Positions 1-8,410 of a stretch of 64,000 bases of DNA are shown piece by piece. The notes under the pieces were generated by a model. The model had not been told where the DNA came from. It searched no databases and saw nothing but the letters and a program-made list of their open reading frames with translations. This DNA comes from DATDAW01 sp036524675 (GTDB lineage: Bacteria > Verrucomicrobiota > Verrucomicrobiia > Chthoniobacterales > DASVRZ01), in the NCBI GenBank assembly GCA_036524675.1, contig DATDBU010000124.1, positions 12,564 through 76,563 on the forward strand. The letters run 5' to 3'. Within the stretch, counting starts at the first letter, position 1. The number at the start of each line of letters is the position of its first letter. Made by a program: the position numbers and the translations under genes.

Positions 1-225
1 CTGTCGCGAGATTTTATTCTGGGGGGGCTTAAAAGAACGCCTGTAATCAACGGACTACAAGCTACAAAGCACGACATTTCCGCCATACGCGGCGTGGGAA
101 AACCTGGAAAAATCATTGGCACGCAAATCCCATCCGTCAAGACATTCAGCAGAAACAGTGCAAAGAACGCACGCGCCTGGCATCCAGACGAAAGTTTAGC
201 CGTTCAAGTAGCAAGACGTTCTGCG
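1..225. other. Window edge, no recognisable gene
   Basis: This stretch lies downstream of the minus-strand amidohydrolase. The plus-strand open frame that begins here at 94 runs mostly antisense to that enzyme and resembles no protein I know. A 43-codon minus-strand frame is also present but has no recognisable features. I see no RNA gene. Confidence 0.5.
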
Positions 226-1470
226 TCACGCATTTGCGGCCCACATCATCGTTTTTTCGGCCAATGTGTCGAAGGCCGTTACGGCCAGCTCGAGATGTTC
301 CTCCAACGTGTCTTCGATCTTGTTGTGGCTGATGCCGTCAAGGCTCTGGACAAACATCATCACCGTCGGAATACCGGCGCGCGCCACTTCGGCGGCGTCG
401 TGCAGCGGACCCGAAGGGAGGCGGAGACTCCGGCCGCACGTTTCCAAAATGGATTGCTCACAAAAATCGAGCAGGTCGTCATTGAAGTGAACAGGCGCGA
501 TCTGCCAAATACGCTCCCAGTCGACGAAAACGTTGCCTTCGGCAGCGAAGCGAAAACTGGCTTCCTTAGCCTCCGCGAGCATGCCCGCAAGCGCAGCAGC
601 GTCAAGATGGCGCTGATCGAGCGTAATCCGACATTCCTCAACGACACTGGTGACGATCCCGGGTTTAGTGAGGCATGAACCAGTGGTGCAAACACCACCA
701 TTACGCTCTGCGATCGTGTAAATCTCCTGTGCCATTTTGGCAGCCCCGAGAAAAGCATCACGGCGCCGGTTCATCGGAGTGCTTCCGGAGTGAGCAGCCT
801 GGCCGCGGAAGGTGATGGCGTGCCGTTCCACGCCAAAAGTGCCGAGGACAACCCCGAGCGGCAGATTTTGGTCGAGAAGAACGGGGCCCTGTTCAATGTG
901 AAGTTCGAGGTATGCGGCGGCGTTTTTCTGTTCGATACGGGCATCTTTGGCCGTTTCGAGATCGATTCCGAATTCCCGGAGAGCATCGGGCAATCGGATG
1001 CCATCCTGATCCGTCAGGCGACGCGCTTCGTCCAGATCGAGATTTCCAGAGAAAGCCGACGAGCCAAAAAGACTTTTGCCAAAACGCGCCCCTTCCTCGT
1101 CTGCCCAATCAACGAGCCGGACAGTCACCGGGGGTTTTCCGGCGAACTGGGCGTTGATCCGGCGCAGGATCTCGACTCCTGCAAGGACATTAAGGCAACC
1201 ATCAAGCCAGCCACCGTTGGGCACGGAATCGATGTGCCCGCCGATAATCACAGCGGCTGCAGATTCTCCGCGAAGCGTCGTCCAAACATTGCCCGCAGCG
1301 TCCTGATCGATTTCGACGGGCAACACTTCGAGTTTCTTCCGCAGCCATGCGCGTGCTTTGGACCAGACAGGCGTGAATGCCACACGCTGGGCGCCATTTT
1401 CGTTGCCGGTAAGGACGCGCAGTTCCTTTAGTTCGGCGACCGTGCGTTTAGGGTCAAGGATGCGGCTCAC
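226..1470 (-). CDS. Zn-dependent amidohydrolase, N-carbamoyl-amino acid hydrolase/allantoate amidohydrolase family
   Basis: This 414-residue protein is a full-length M20-family binuclear metal hydrolase of the HyuC/AllC/AmaB group. Enzymes of this group remove a carbamoyl or ureido group from N-carbamoyl amino acids or allantoate in the cytoplasm. The metal ligands are visible: GGHIDSVP (H79, D81), GWLDG (D90), DWADEEGAR (E125, E126), LELHIEQGP (H191) and SHNKIEDT (H382). The dimerisation-lid histidine sits in AAHSGSTP (H227). No pyrimidine or purine catabolism gene lies beside it, so the substrate cannot be assigned. The gene stands alone on the minus strand, about 75 bases after the antiporter stop. 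Confidence 0.85.
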   Translation of the reverse strand: MSRILDPKRTVAELKELRVLTGNENGAQRVAFTPVWSKARAWLRKKLEVLPVEIDQDAAGNVWTTLRGESAAAVIIGGHIDSVPNGGWLDGCLNVLAGVEILRRINAQFAGKPPVTVRLVDWADEEGARFGKSLFGSSAFSGNLDLDEARRLTDQDGIRLPDALREFGIDLETAKDARIEQKNAAAYLELHIEQGPVLLDQNLPLGVVLGTFGVERHAITFRGQAAHSGSTPMNRRRDAFLGAAKMAQEIYTIAERNGGVCTTGSCLTKPGIVTSVVEECRITLDQRHLDAAALAGMLAEAKEASFRFAAEGNVFVDWERIWQIAPVHFNDDLLDFCEQSILETCGRSLRLPSGPLHDAAEVARAGIPTVMMFVQSLDGISHNKIEDTLEEHLELAVTAFDTLAEKTMMWAANA

Positions 1471-1544
1471 CCCTCCGACTTAGCGCCGAACAGGAACTTT
1501 GGCGATGGCGTTCTGCGGGATTCGCAAGCGAAATTGCCAGATCA

Positions 1545-3047
1545 TCATGGCAGCAGCATAAATGCAGCGCCCATAATTGCCGTCGGAATCAAAGCGGCGA
1601 GAAATAGTTTCAATGGCGAAACGCCACCCTCTCCAAAGCGATGTTGCAGGATCGATTGGCCCGCGGGATTCGGTGCATTTGCAATTACGGTCAAACCTCC
1701 ACCCGTGACCGCACCCGCCACAACAGCGAACTTCAGCGGGTCTGTGAATCCCGGCACAAGCGAAGCAAGGTAAGTAATTGCCGCGTTGTCATTGAGCGCG
1801 GTTAACAGTGTGGCCCCAATCATCAGAGGCAACTTGGGCAGGCTCCCAAGGACCGGTGCGATCCACCATTGCTGGCAGCCGCCATGGACGACGAGTGCGG
1901 CAAGGAAAAAACCCACCAGCATCGGCCCCCGGAAACGAATCGCCCGCTGATGTGGTTTGGTCGCCTCAACAAATGCCAGGAAAAAGAGAAATCCGATCAC
2001 GACCATTGCCGGGTAGTGCGCGACGAGCACCGCCCACGCGATGAAGAGCAGATGCACAACAGTGACCGTCACCGGCACATCGCGTTCGTCCGGAGCCGCC
2101 GCCTTTAGTGCTTTTAACCCCACCAGTTCTTTTCGAAACCAAACGAAATACAACGCATTCGCAATGAGGATACCGACGAGCGCCTTCCAGCCAAAATGTT
2201 CAAACATGTGCGCAATTCCCCATCCCCATTTTCCGGCCACCATCACGACGGGGGGAGCCGCAAAATGGGTGAATGTGCCGCCAACCGAAATATTTACGAA
2301 AAGCAGGCCGAGTGTTGCATAGCGAAGCGTCATACTCGGCTGCAATTCGTAAAATCGCTGGCTGAGCAATAACGCACAGATCGTCATTGCCGCCGGCTCG
2401 GTGATAAACGACCCAAGCACTGGGCCGATAGTGAGGATGGCCAGCCACCACGCAGCGACGCTTCCTCCTCCGAGCCCCGCCACTTTTGCCAAACAGGCCT
2501 CAGCAACGCGTAATACGGGCCTCGAACTCGCAATCGCCATGATAACCACCACGAAAATCGGTTCCGCAAAACTCGTCCTCGACGCGTAGCCGACCAGCGT
2601 GTCCCATCCGTAAAACGCGACGATCGCAATCGCCAGCGGAACGAGCCAGATTCCAAACACGGCCTCGACTTCGCCAAAAAAATGAAACATCTGCGCTCTA
2701 AATTGCAGCCGATCGTGTTCCTCCGAATCGCGCTTTCCAAGTTTCGCGATGGTCTCCATTTGGTGTTCGATATCGTGCGACCATTGGGTAAATCTGCTCG
2801 CCAAAAACGTGTGGATGATAGCCAGGAGGAAAATGACCGTGGCCACGACGTTAAAGGGTTCCGCCAGTGCGCGGTAGGCCAGCTTTCCCCAAATGCCCGG
2901 TGTCGTATCATCGGCATACGTCTCGATCGGGCGCGGAAACTGGACGTCACCATGCCCAGCCGGTGCGGCTCCATACACCCCGGATGTGAACCATAGGAGC
3001 AAAGCAACGAACAACCCGGCGCGTATCGGCAGTTTCATCGCGCGCAT
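1545..3047 (-). CDS. Putative Na+/H+ antiporter family membrane protein
   Basis: This is a polytopic inner-membrane protein of about 500 residues. It begins with a hydrophobic signal or first transmembrane segment (MKLPIRAGLFVALLLWF) and contains at least ten further hydrophobic helices. A glycine- and asparagine-rich motif near the C-terminus (VTGGGLTVIANAPNPAG), preceded by ALNDNAA, matches the putative Na+/H+ antiporter family found in Chlamydiae and Verrucomicrobia. It probably exchanges monovalent cations for protons, but the substrate is inferred from the family only. The open frame extends upstream to a TTG at 3092; I prefer the ATG at 3047 or 3038, because either one puts the hydrophobic segment at the N-terminus. 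Confidence 0.75.
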   Translation of the reverse strand: MRAMKLPIRAGLFVALLLWFTSGVYGAAPAGHGDVQFPRPIETYADDTTPGIWGKLAYRALAEPFNVVATVIFLLAIIHTFLASRFTQWSHDIEHQMETIAKLGKRDSEEHDRLQFRAQMFHFFGEVEAVFGIWLVPLAIAIVAFYGWDTLVGYASRTSFAEPIFVVVIMAIASSRPVLRVAEACLAKVAGLGGGSVAAWWLAILTIGPVLGSFITEPAAMTICALLLSQRFYELQPSMTLRYATLGLLFVNISVGGTFTHFAAPPVVMVAGKWGWGIAHMFEHFGWKALVGILIANALYFVWFRKELVGLKALKAAAPDERDVPVTVTVVHLLFIAWAVLVAHYPAMVVIGFLFFLAFVEATKPHQRAIRFRGPMLVGFFLAALVVHGGCQQWWIAPVLGSLPKLPLMIGATLLTALNDNAAITYLASLVPGFTDPLKFAVVAGAVTGGGLTVIANAPNPAGQSILQHRFGEGGVSPLKLFLAALIPTAIMGAAFMLLP

Positions 3048-3132
3048 GCAAACATGAACAGCCGTGTTTGAAAACGTAGAAGCAGCGTCCAACCGCCTCA
3101 GATCGGTGAAATTTTGAAGAAAAAAGCGGGAT

Positions 3133-4116
3133 CTACATTTCCACGCTCACTTCTTCCGCATATGGGAGGATAAATTTTCGGACACGAACCGTGGCAGCCG
3201 CGACCAGCGGAGTCGCAAGGATCAAATCTCGAAGATCAGCAGCCAGCCATTCGATGAGACGCCATTCACCCGCAGCTGCGTGAGCACGGATACGCTCGCT
3301 CAATACAAAATAATCGACCGTTCTGGCGATATCGTCTGCAGTCTCATCAAAGGCTATTTGCGGGATGACGGTGATGTCGAGAAGTAGTCGCTGTGGTTTG
3401 GCACGTTCCTCTTCTGGCACACCGACAACCGCGTCGATTTGTAGACCGGAAATCCGGATCGCGCCGAGCTTTCCCATCCCATGGTCGGCGATGGGGTCGG
3501 CTTTTAACAATCGACTCAGAACCCCGAGATCCCTTGCGATCAAGTCCGGGTTGGCAGAGGCCAGTTTTTCTGCGGTATCGAAACCGGTTAGCAACGCGAC
3601 GCTCAGAATTCCCGCGGATTTTGCCGTTTGGATATCGTGTACCATGTCCCCTGCAAAGAGGGTCTCACCGGGTTCAAGACCGTGCATTTTCAGAACTTCA
3701 GCAATTTTACGGCGTTTATCGGGAATGCCCGTATAAGCGTGCTCAAAAAAATCCCCGATTCCGAAGCGTTTCGCCTGTTCGTCCCAGAGCGATGGCGTGA
3801 TTGTGCTCAGCACAAACAGGCGCCGTTTCAAAGCGCGACACTGTTTCAAAAACTCCTCAACGCCAGGCAATAGTGCAACGTCGCGACTGAAGTTCTGAAA
3901 ATGACGATGGTAAGCTTCATCGAGGATTTCCCAGGGCACATGTGACAGGTGCTTCCTGTAAAACGGGTCCAATGGCAGGCAAAACTCGCGGCGAAATTCC
4001 TCAATGGTAAATTCCGTCCCCCCGTGCTCGCTCATGACGGCGTTCGTGGCTCGAATCACGGGCGCCAGGTCGTCGACAACTGTGCCGGACCAGTCAAGGA
4101 TAACGTTTTTGATCAT
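3133..4116 (-). CDS. HAD-family hydrolase fused to dihydroneopterin aldolase
   Basis: The protein is about 327 residues long and has two domains. The first 205 or so form a HAD phosphatase-like domain: motif I DWSGTVVDD, motif II LSTITPS, a Lys in RRKIAEVLK and motif IV GDMVHD. The remaining 115 residues are a complete FolB domain with the catalytic Glu region GVPEEERAKPQ, TVDYFVLSERI, the LIEWLAADL helix and a conserved-position Lys in VRVRKF. FolB converts dihydroneopterin to hydroxymethyl-dihydropterin in folate synthesis. The HAD half could supply the preceding phosphate-removal step, which is an inference. Its motif I has Ser where phosphatases have the second Asp. The frame opens at a TTG at 4137; the ATG at 4116 fits the HAD start best. 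Confidence 0.85.
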   Translation of the reverse strand: MIKNVILDWSGTVVDDLAPVIRATNAVMSEHGGTEFTIEEFRREFCLPLDPFYRKHLSHVPWEILDEAYHRHFQNFSRDVALLPGVEEFLKQCRALKRRLFVLSTITPSLWDEQAKRFGIGDFFEHAYTGIPDKRRKIAEVLKMHGLEPGETLFAGDMVHDIQTAKSAGILSVALLTGFDTAEKLASANPDLIARDLGVLSRLLKADPIADHGMGKLGAIRISGLQIDAVVGVPEEERAKPQRLLLDITVIPQIAFDETADDIARTVDYFVLSERIRAHAAAGEWRLIEWLAADLRDLILATPLVAAATVRVRKFILPYAEEVSVEM

Positions 4117-4201
4117 GGGCGGACAAAATCCCATCAAAAGAAGCCTGCAAACGCAGCAAAGAAATCGGAAACCTTCGCTTCTTTTCTTTTCTGCTGTCAG
4201 C

Positions 4202-4555
4202 TCACCCGGCCCGGAAGCGAATGTCTTTGATGACTTTCACTCCGTATTTCTCCTTCAATTTCGCAAGAATCTGAGGCTTCCAGTGGCGATCCAGTTCGTA
4301 GAGCAATGTCGGCTGGATGACGCGCACGATGAGTACCCGGTCGCGAATACGGTCCGGCACGGAATGCGCCGCCAGAAAATCCCCCACCAACGCGGACCAT
4401 TCCTTCATGATTTCCTCCTGGCACAACCTCTCGGCCAAGCCGAGTTTCTTCATCAGTGCCACCAGCGTGGCACTGAGTGGGACAGAGCGATCAGGCCTCG
4501 GCTCGGTATAACCGCGCCATTCAGCGATAATCTGGTCGCGAAGTTTGGGATTCAT
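4202..4555 (-). CDS. dciA: DciA-like (DUF721) replication protein
   Basis: This 117-residue protein matches the DUF721/DciA family, the replicative helicase loader/operator used by bacteria that lack DnaC or DnaI. The family signature is clear: a central W-S-A-L-V-G-D-F-L-A-A-H-S block, the VLIVRV strand, the LLYELDRHW helix and a terminal IKDIRFRAG. It is a short form, made almost entirely of the KH-like core without the long C-terminal tail of some relatives. It lies 85 bases downstream of the HAD-FolB start, on the same strand. The dnaG primase, its functional relative, is 34 kb away in this window. Confidence 0.8.
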   Translation of the reverse strand: MNPKLRDQIIAEWRGYTEPRPDRSVPLSATLVALMKKLGLAERLCQEEIMKEWSALVGDFLAAHSVPDRIRDRVLIVRVIQPTLLYELDRHWKPQILAKLKEKYGVKVIKDIRFRAG

Positions 4556-4630
4556 GCACGCGATTTTGCCCTAAAAAAGCCCTCAACCCATTGGATCGAA
4601 GGCTTTCTCGAAATTATCTGACGAAGGTAA

Positions 4631-4864
4631 TTATTCCCCGTCGTTTCCGATCGCCTCTACAGGACAACCTTCCATAGCCTCTTTGCAGAGCGCCTCTTCT
4701 TCTTCGGTTTCAGGTTGTTTATAAACGTAGGAATGCCCGCCGTCGTCGTTGCGGCCAAAGTTCGCCGGAGCAGTCTCGCGACAAAGATCGCAGTCGATGC
4801 ATTGGTCATCGACGTAGTATTTCCCAGCGATGTTCTCTTCGTATTTGTTTGCAAGGTCGGCCAT
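4631..4864 (-). CDS. Small ferredoxin, single 4Fe-4S cluster
   Basis: This 77-residue acidic protein is a ferredoxin, a soluble cytoplasmic one-electron carrier. Cys22, Cys25 and Cys28 form the CxxCxxC motif, and Cys67 in CPVEAI is the fourth ligand. A second cluster motif is absent, so one 4Fe-4S cluster is expected. An extra cysteine at 60 could form a disulfide, as in some monocluster ferredoxins. The long acidic insert between the motifs (ETEEEEAL) is typical of this type. The redox partner cannot be told from the neighbours, which are DciA downstream and a zinc-ribbon protein upstream. Confidence 0.85.
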   Translation of the reverse strand: MADLANKYEENIAGKYYVDDQCIDCDLCRETAPANFGRNDDGGHSYVYKQPETEEEEALCKEAMEGCPVEAIGNDGE

Positions 4865-4969
4865 AAAATCAGTGTTAAAAGTGGGCAGACAAACTTAGAA
4901 AGGCACCCGGTCAATGCAATCAATTTGTTGAAGCAATCACGCGATGCGTCGAATGCTGCGCTGCCAAAA

Positions 4970-5674
4970 TTACTCTCCGTAATACAGTATCCGGCCACAT
5001 TGTTCGCATGAAGTCAGTTCACGACCGCCTTTGACGGCATGAACCGTTTGCGGTGTCACTTTCATATGGCAGCCCATGCAGACTTCGTGTTCGAGGGCAA
5101 CTACCGCGTGTCCGTTTTTCTTATCAAAAAGCCGCGTGTAGCGATACAGCAGATCCTCGTCCAGCGGCTTCACGAGCGTTGCCCGATCCGCCTCCAGAGC
5201 GGCAAGACGTTGTTGGATCGTCGCGATTTTCTCCTCCAACGCCTGGGTTCTGCTCACAGACAACTGTCTGGCAGAAGCGAATTCCTTCTCGTGAGCAATG
5301 AGCCCTGCCTTCAGGATCTCCGATTGCTCCATGATTTCGATTTCCTCGTCTTCGATCAGCACAACGTCGCGTTCGTAACGCGCGATCTCATGCCCGAACG
5401 CTTGAAACTCCTCGTTTTTCCGGGTCTGAAATTGTTGGGTCTTGAATTTTGCGATCGAATCCCGCTTCGCTTGAGCATCGAGTTCCAGCTTTTGCTTGCG
5501 CAGCTCGAGCTCGCGCAACGTCTGCCGGGCCTTTTCAAAAGACGCCGTCGCCGCCGCGAGATCAGCGGCGATCCGCTTTCTATCGTCGGGTACTCGCTGC
5601 AACTCCATTTTCAGTCCACGGATCTTCTGATCCCTATCCTGCAGAACCAGCAATTGTTCGACGGCTTGAAGCAT
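4970..5674 (-). CDS. Coiled-coil protein with C4-type zinc ribbon
   Basis: The 234 residues are mostly a long charged coiled coil (about 10-180), beginning MLQAVEQLLVLQDRD. A C-terminal zinc ribbon follows, with the Cys pairs CMGC and CEQC. This arrangement is the conserved C4-type zinc-ribbon family widespread in bacteria, which includes chlamydial CT398. Members are thought to be scaffolding or regulatory proteins that bind nucleic acid or sigma factors, but no catalytic activity is established. The gene starts 183 bases from the divergent ychF. A plus-strand open frame running through it is its antisense shadow joined to the real ychF. Confidence 0.75.
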   Translation of the reverse strand: MLQAVEQLLVLQDRDQKIRGLKMELQRVPDDRKRIAADLAAATASFEKARQTLRELELRKQKLELDAQAKRDSIAKFKTQQFQTRKNEEFQAFGHEIARYERDVVLIEDEEIEIMEQSEILKAGLIAHEKEFASARQLSVSRTQALEEKIATIQQRLAALEADRATLVKPLDEDLLYRYTRLFDKKNGHAVVALEHEVCMGCHMKVTPQTVHAVKGGRELTSCEQCGRILYYGE

Positions 5675-5723
5675 TCTCAGAAACTAAAGCCGCCGCCGGG
5701 ACGTTTTGCCAGCGAAAACGAGG

Positions 5724-5747
5724 AGATTTCAGATTGCGGATTGAACC
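5724..5747. repeat. Low-complexity intergenic repeat, CGCAATC type
   Basis: In the divergent spacer between the zinc-ribbon gene and ychF, the minus strand reads CAATCCGCAATCTGAAATC. These are short near-tandem units of about six bases. The same wording recurs inside dnaG (39458-39485) and near 58381, so I group it with the dispersed family described under findings. Confidence 0.45.
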
Positions 5748-5857
5748 ACGAAAGCGAAGTTGGCCGCCCTCCTAAAATTGAAAGCCGGGCGAAGCGGGAG
5801 GTAATCCAACTTCCGTCGGACTCGTACCGGCAACATTACCAACTTAAGAATCATCCC

Positions 5858-6988
5858 ATGCTATCCGCAGGCATCGTCGGCCTTCCAAACGTCGGCAAAT
5901 CCACGCTTTTTAACGCCGTCACCCGCACCCGCAAGGCGCAGGCGGCGAATTACCCATTTTGCACCATCGATCCCAACGTGGGCATGGTCACCGTGCCGGA
6001 CCCGAGACTCGAAGTCTTATCAAAAATCAGCGGATCGCAAAAAATCATTCCTGCCGCCATTGAATTTGTGGACATCGCCGGCCTCGTTCGCGGCGCCAGC
6101 CAGGGTGAAGGACTGGGGAACCAATTTTTGAGCCATATCCGCGAGGTCGATGCAATTGTCCAGGTCGTCCGGTGTTTTGAAGACAACGATATTCATCACG
6201 TGAGCGGTTCAGTCGACCCGGTGCGAGACATCGAGGTCATTAACACGGAACTCATTCTGGCCGATATGGCCGCTTTACAAAAACGCGCTGAGCGTCTGCA
6301 AAAACAGGTCCGCACCGGAGATAAAGCCGCCAAATCCGAAGTCGCACTCATCGAACGCCTCCTGCCTCATCTCGATGCCGGCAAACCGGCGACGACCCTC
6401 GAAGTCAGCGCCGATGAAAAGAGGATCCTGCACGATTTCTTCCTGCTCAGCGGAAAACCGACGCTCTTCGCCTGCAACGTCGCCGAAAGCGATCTTCCCG
6501 AGCTGTCGGCAGATCTAGCCGGAACAGATTCACCTGCTGCGACTTACGTTCGGCAGGTGCAACAGTACGTCGGCACCCATCTCGGCACCGAAGCCGTCAT
6601 CATCAGCGCGCAAATCGAGAGCGAGCTTGTCGATCTCGACCCCGCGGAGGCGGCGGAGTATTTGAAGGATCTCGGCGTTGCCAGCAGCGGCGTTGGCTCA
6701 CTCATTCGAGCCGTTTACCATTTGCTCGGTCTCCGCACGTATCTCACAACCGGCGAAAAAGAAACCCGCGCATGGACTATTCGCGCCGGAGACAAGGCGC
6801 CCGCAGCAGCCGGCGTCATTCACTCCGATTTCGAGCGTGGCTTCATTGCAGCCGAGACTGTCGCTTACAATGATTTGGTGCATTACGGTTCGTTTGCGAA
6901 AGCTCGCGAGGCGGGAAAACTCCGCATCGAAGGCAAGGACTACGTCGTTCACGACGGCGACGTAATGGAGTTCCGTTTCAACGTCTAG
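5858..6988 (+). CDS. ychF: Redox-regulated ATPase YchF (Obg-like)
   Basis: At 376 residues this is a normal-length YchF/OLA1 P-loop protein. The G1 motif GLPNVGKSTLF, the DIAGLVRGASQGEGLGNQFL switch II block, and the replacement of NKxD by a non-Lys motif (ACNVAESD) explain the preference of the family for ATP over GTP. The C-terminal TGS-like domain ends VMEFRFNV, as is usual. YchF binds ribosomes and is implicated in stress and translation control. The start is the ATG at 5858 (MLSAGIVGLPN); the open frame extends another 273 codons upstream, but that part is antisense to the zinc-ribbon gene. The DUF5069 gene follows after 27 bases. Confidence 0.95.
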   Translation: MLSAGIVGLPNVGKSTLFNAVTRTRKAQAANYPFCTIDPNVGMVTVPDPRLEVLSKISGSQKIIPAAIEFVDIAGLVRGASQGEGLGNQFLSHIREVDAIVQVVRCFEDNDIHHVSGSVDPVRDIEVINTELILADMAALQKRAERLQKQVRTGDKAAKSEVALIERLLPHLDAGKPATTLEVSADEKRILHDFFLLSGKPTLFACNVAESDLPELSADLAGTDSPAATYVRQVQQYVGTHLGTEAVIISAQIESELVDLDPAEAAEYLKDLGVASSGVGSLIRAVYHLLGLRTYLTTGEKETRAWTIRAGDKAPAAAGVIHSDFERGFIAAETVAYNDLVHYGSFAKAREAGKLRIEGKDYVVHDGDVMEFRFNV

Positions 6989-7015
6989 ACCGAGAACCGA
7001 CCTCGCTAAGCCGCC

Positions 7016-7438
7016 ATGAGTCCACTTCCTTCTCCCTATGAAAAACTCGCCGGTTGCATGTGGCTGCCTCGCATTGTCGCCAAAGCGAGGCGTTTGCAGA
7101 GCGGCGAACTTCCCCCCGAATACGCGGACCGCTTCTGTCATCCCACCGGTGTGGACAGCCAGTTTTTGAGGTTCTTCGAACTCACTCAGGCCGCGATTGT
7201 CACTGCCTCGCGACTTCCGGATGCCGAGGTCGCAAAGTGGTTCCTCGGGTTTCCGAACGCGACACCCGGCCTGATCGACGATTGGAACTACACGGCCGAA
7301 AATTTAGGTCGGCCAGGTTTTCCGTTGAGCGATCGTTTACCGATCGCTCTTTCAACCACCTATAAACATCTTGATCCAGCCTCGATCACTTCTGTTTTCG
7401 AAGCGATTGAGGCGGATGAACGGACGCCATCGTCCTGA
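7016..7438 (+). CDS. DUF5069-family protein
   Basis: This 140-residue soluble protein begins with the block SPYEKLAGCMWLPRIVAKARRL, which is characteristic of the DUF5069 family. It also carries the family's C-terminal GLIDDWNY motif. No signal peptide or membrane segment is visible. The function of the family is unknown. It may be co-transcribed with ychF, which ends 27 bases earlier, and it converges with fruK, whose stop lies 42 bases away. The start at the ATG at 7016 agrees with the usual family N-terminus. Confidence 0.75.
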   Translation: MSPLPSPYEKLAGCMWLPRIVAKARRLQSGELPPEYADRFCHPTGVDSQFLRFFELTQAAIVTASRLPDAEVAKWFLGFPNATPGLIDDWNYTAENLGRPGFPLSDRLPIALSTTYKHLDPASITSVFEAIEADERTPSS

Positions 7439-7480
7439 TCTTTCGATTTGGAGCGACTGTAGGCGCGTCGCGCGTTTTCG

Positions 7481-8410
7481 TCAGAGAGGCGAGATCGTCG
7501 TTTGGGCGACAAAATCCGCGACGCTTTCCCGGCCCGATTTTGTCAAAAGGGCAAGTGACGAAGCGGTCGCGAGACGCGCAGTTTCAGCGAGCGATAATCC
7601 ACGGAACTGGCCCGTTACGATTCCAGCTACCATGGCATCGCCTGCGCCGACCGTCGTGCTCGTTATTTCGATTTTGGGTGGCACGGCCAGAAGCGCTTCG
7701 GAGGCTGTAACAAAACACGCTCCTCGTTCGCCCATCGATACCACCACAAGGGCAATACCCGTGCTGACCAACTGGCGCGCGGCACCAACAACATCGCCGA
7801 TTTCCGGAAGCTTGCGCCCCATGAGCTCCTCGAGTTCGGCAACATTTGGTTTGATAATGGCAGGGGCAGCCGCAACAGCGTTCAGCAACGGATCACCACT
7901 TGCGTCGAGCAGCACTTTCTTGCCGGAAGCCTTTAACTGAACAATCAACTCCTTATAAAAGGCTTTATCCACTCCAGGAGGAACGCTTCCGGAAAGGATG
8001 AACCAATCCGCGTCCAACACCTTGAGAAGCGCCGCAAACATCCTCTGGTCTTCCGGCGATGGAGGCAGTCCTGGAAAATTGATATCCGTCGTTTCGTTAC
8101 GAACCGGGTCCGCGATTTTGACGCCGACCCGTGTCAAACCAGGGATCCGAACAAAATAGTTGGCGATGTTCTTCTCCTTAAACAATTCGTCGAAAGATGC
8201 GGAATTGTCGGTTCCGAGAAAACCTGTCACCGCCACTTTCAAGCCATGATCGGCGAGAGAGGACGCAACATTGACGCCCTTTCCGCCGGGATCAGAGCGC
8301 GACGATTTGACCCGATTCACGGCTCCAGGCGTAAACTCCGGGATCGTCAGAGTCTGATCGATCGCCGCGTTCAAAGTAACTGTAACTGCATTATAAATTC
8401 CCGTTTTCAT
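7481..8410 (-). CDS. fruK: 1-phosphofructokinase
   Basis: This 309-residue PfkB-family sugar kinase phosphorylates fructose 1-phosphate to fructose 1,6-bisphosphate, the step after PTS uptake of fructose. The N-terminus VTLNAAIDQTL and the DPGGKGVNVA block are the substrate-binding signature of the LacC/FruK branch. The C-terminal TTVGAGDAMVAGI block is the PfkB signature 2, with the catalytic Asp in GAGD. It is the last gene of the fru operon. Its ATG overlaps the fruB TGA by four bases (ATGA), which indicates translational coupling. Confidence 0.95.
   Translation of the reverse strand: MKTGIYNAVTVTLNAAIDQTLTIPEFTPGAVNRVKSSRSDPGGKGVNVASSLADHGLKVAVTGFLGTDNSASFDELFKEKNIANYFVRIPGLTRVGVKIADPVRNETTDINFPGLPPSPEDQRMFAALLKVLDADWFILSGSVPPGVDKAFYKELIVQLKASGKKVLLDASGDPLLNAVAAAPAIIKPNVAELEELMGRKLPEIGDVVGAARQLVSTGIALVVVSMGERGACFVTASEALLAVPPKIEITSTTVGAGDAMVAGIVTGQFRGLSLAETARLATASSLALLTKSGRESVADFVAQTTISPL

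Noticed and set aside
94..678. Plus-strand open frame of 194 codons at the window start
   Set aside because: Most of it is antisense to the amidohydrolase, which has all metal ligands, and its translation shows no family features.
5039..5857. A 273-codon extension upstream of ychF
   Set aside because: It is antisense to the zinc-ribbon coiled-coil gene; YchF proteins start at the P-loop strand, i.e. at 5858.
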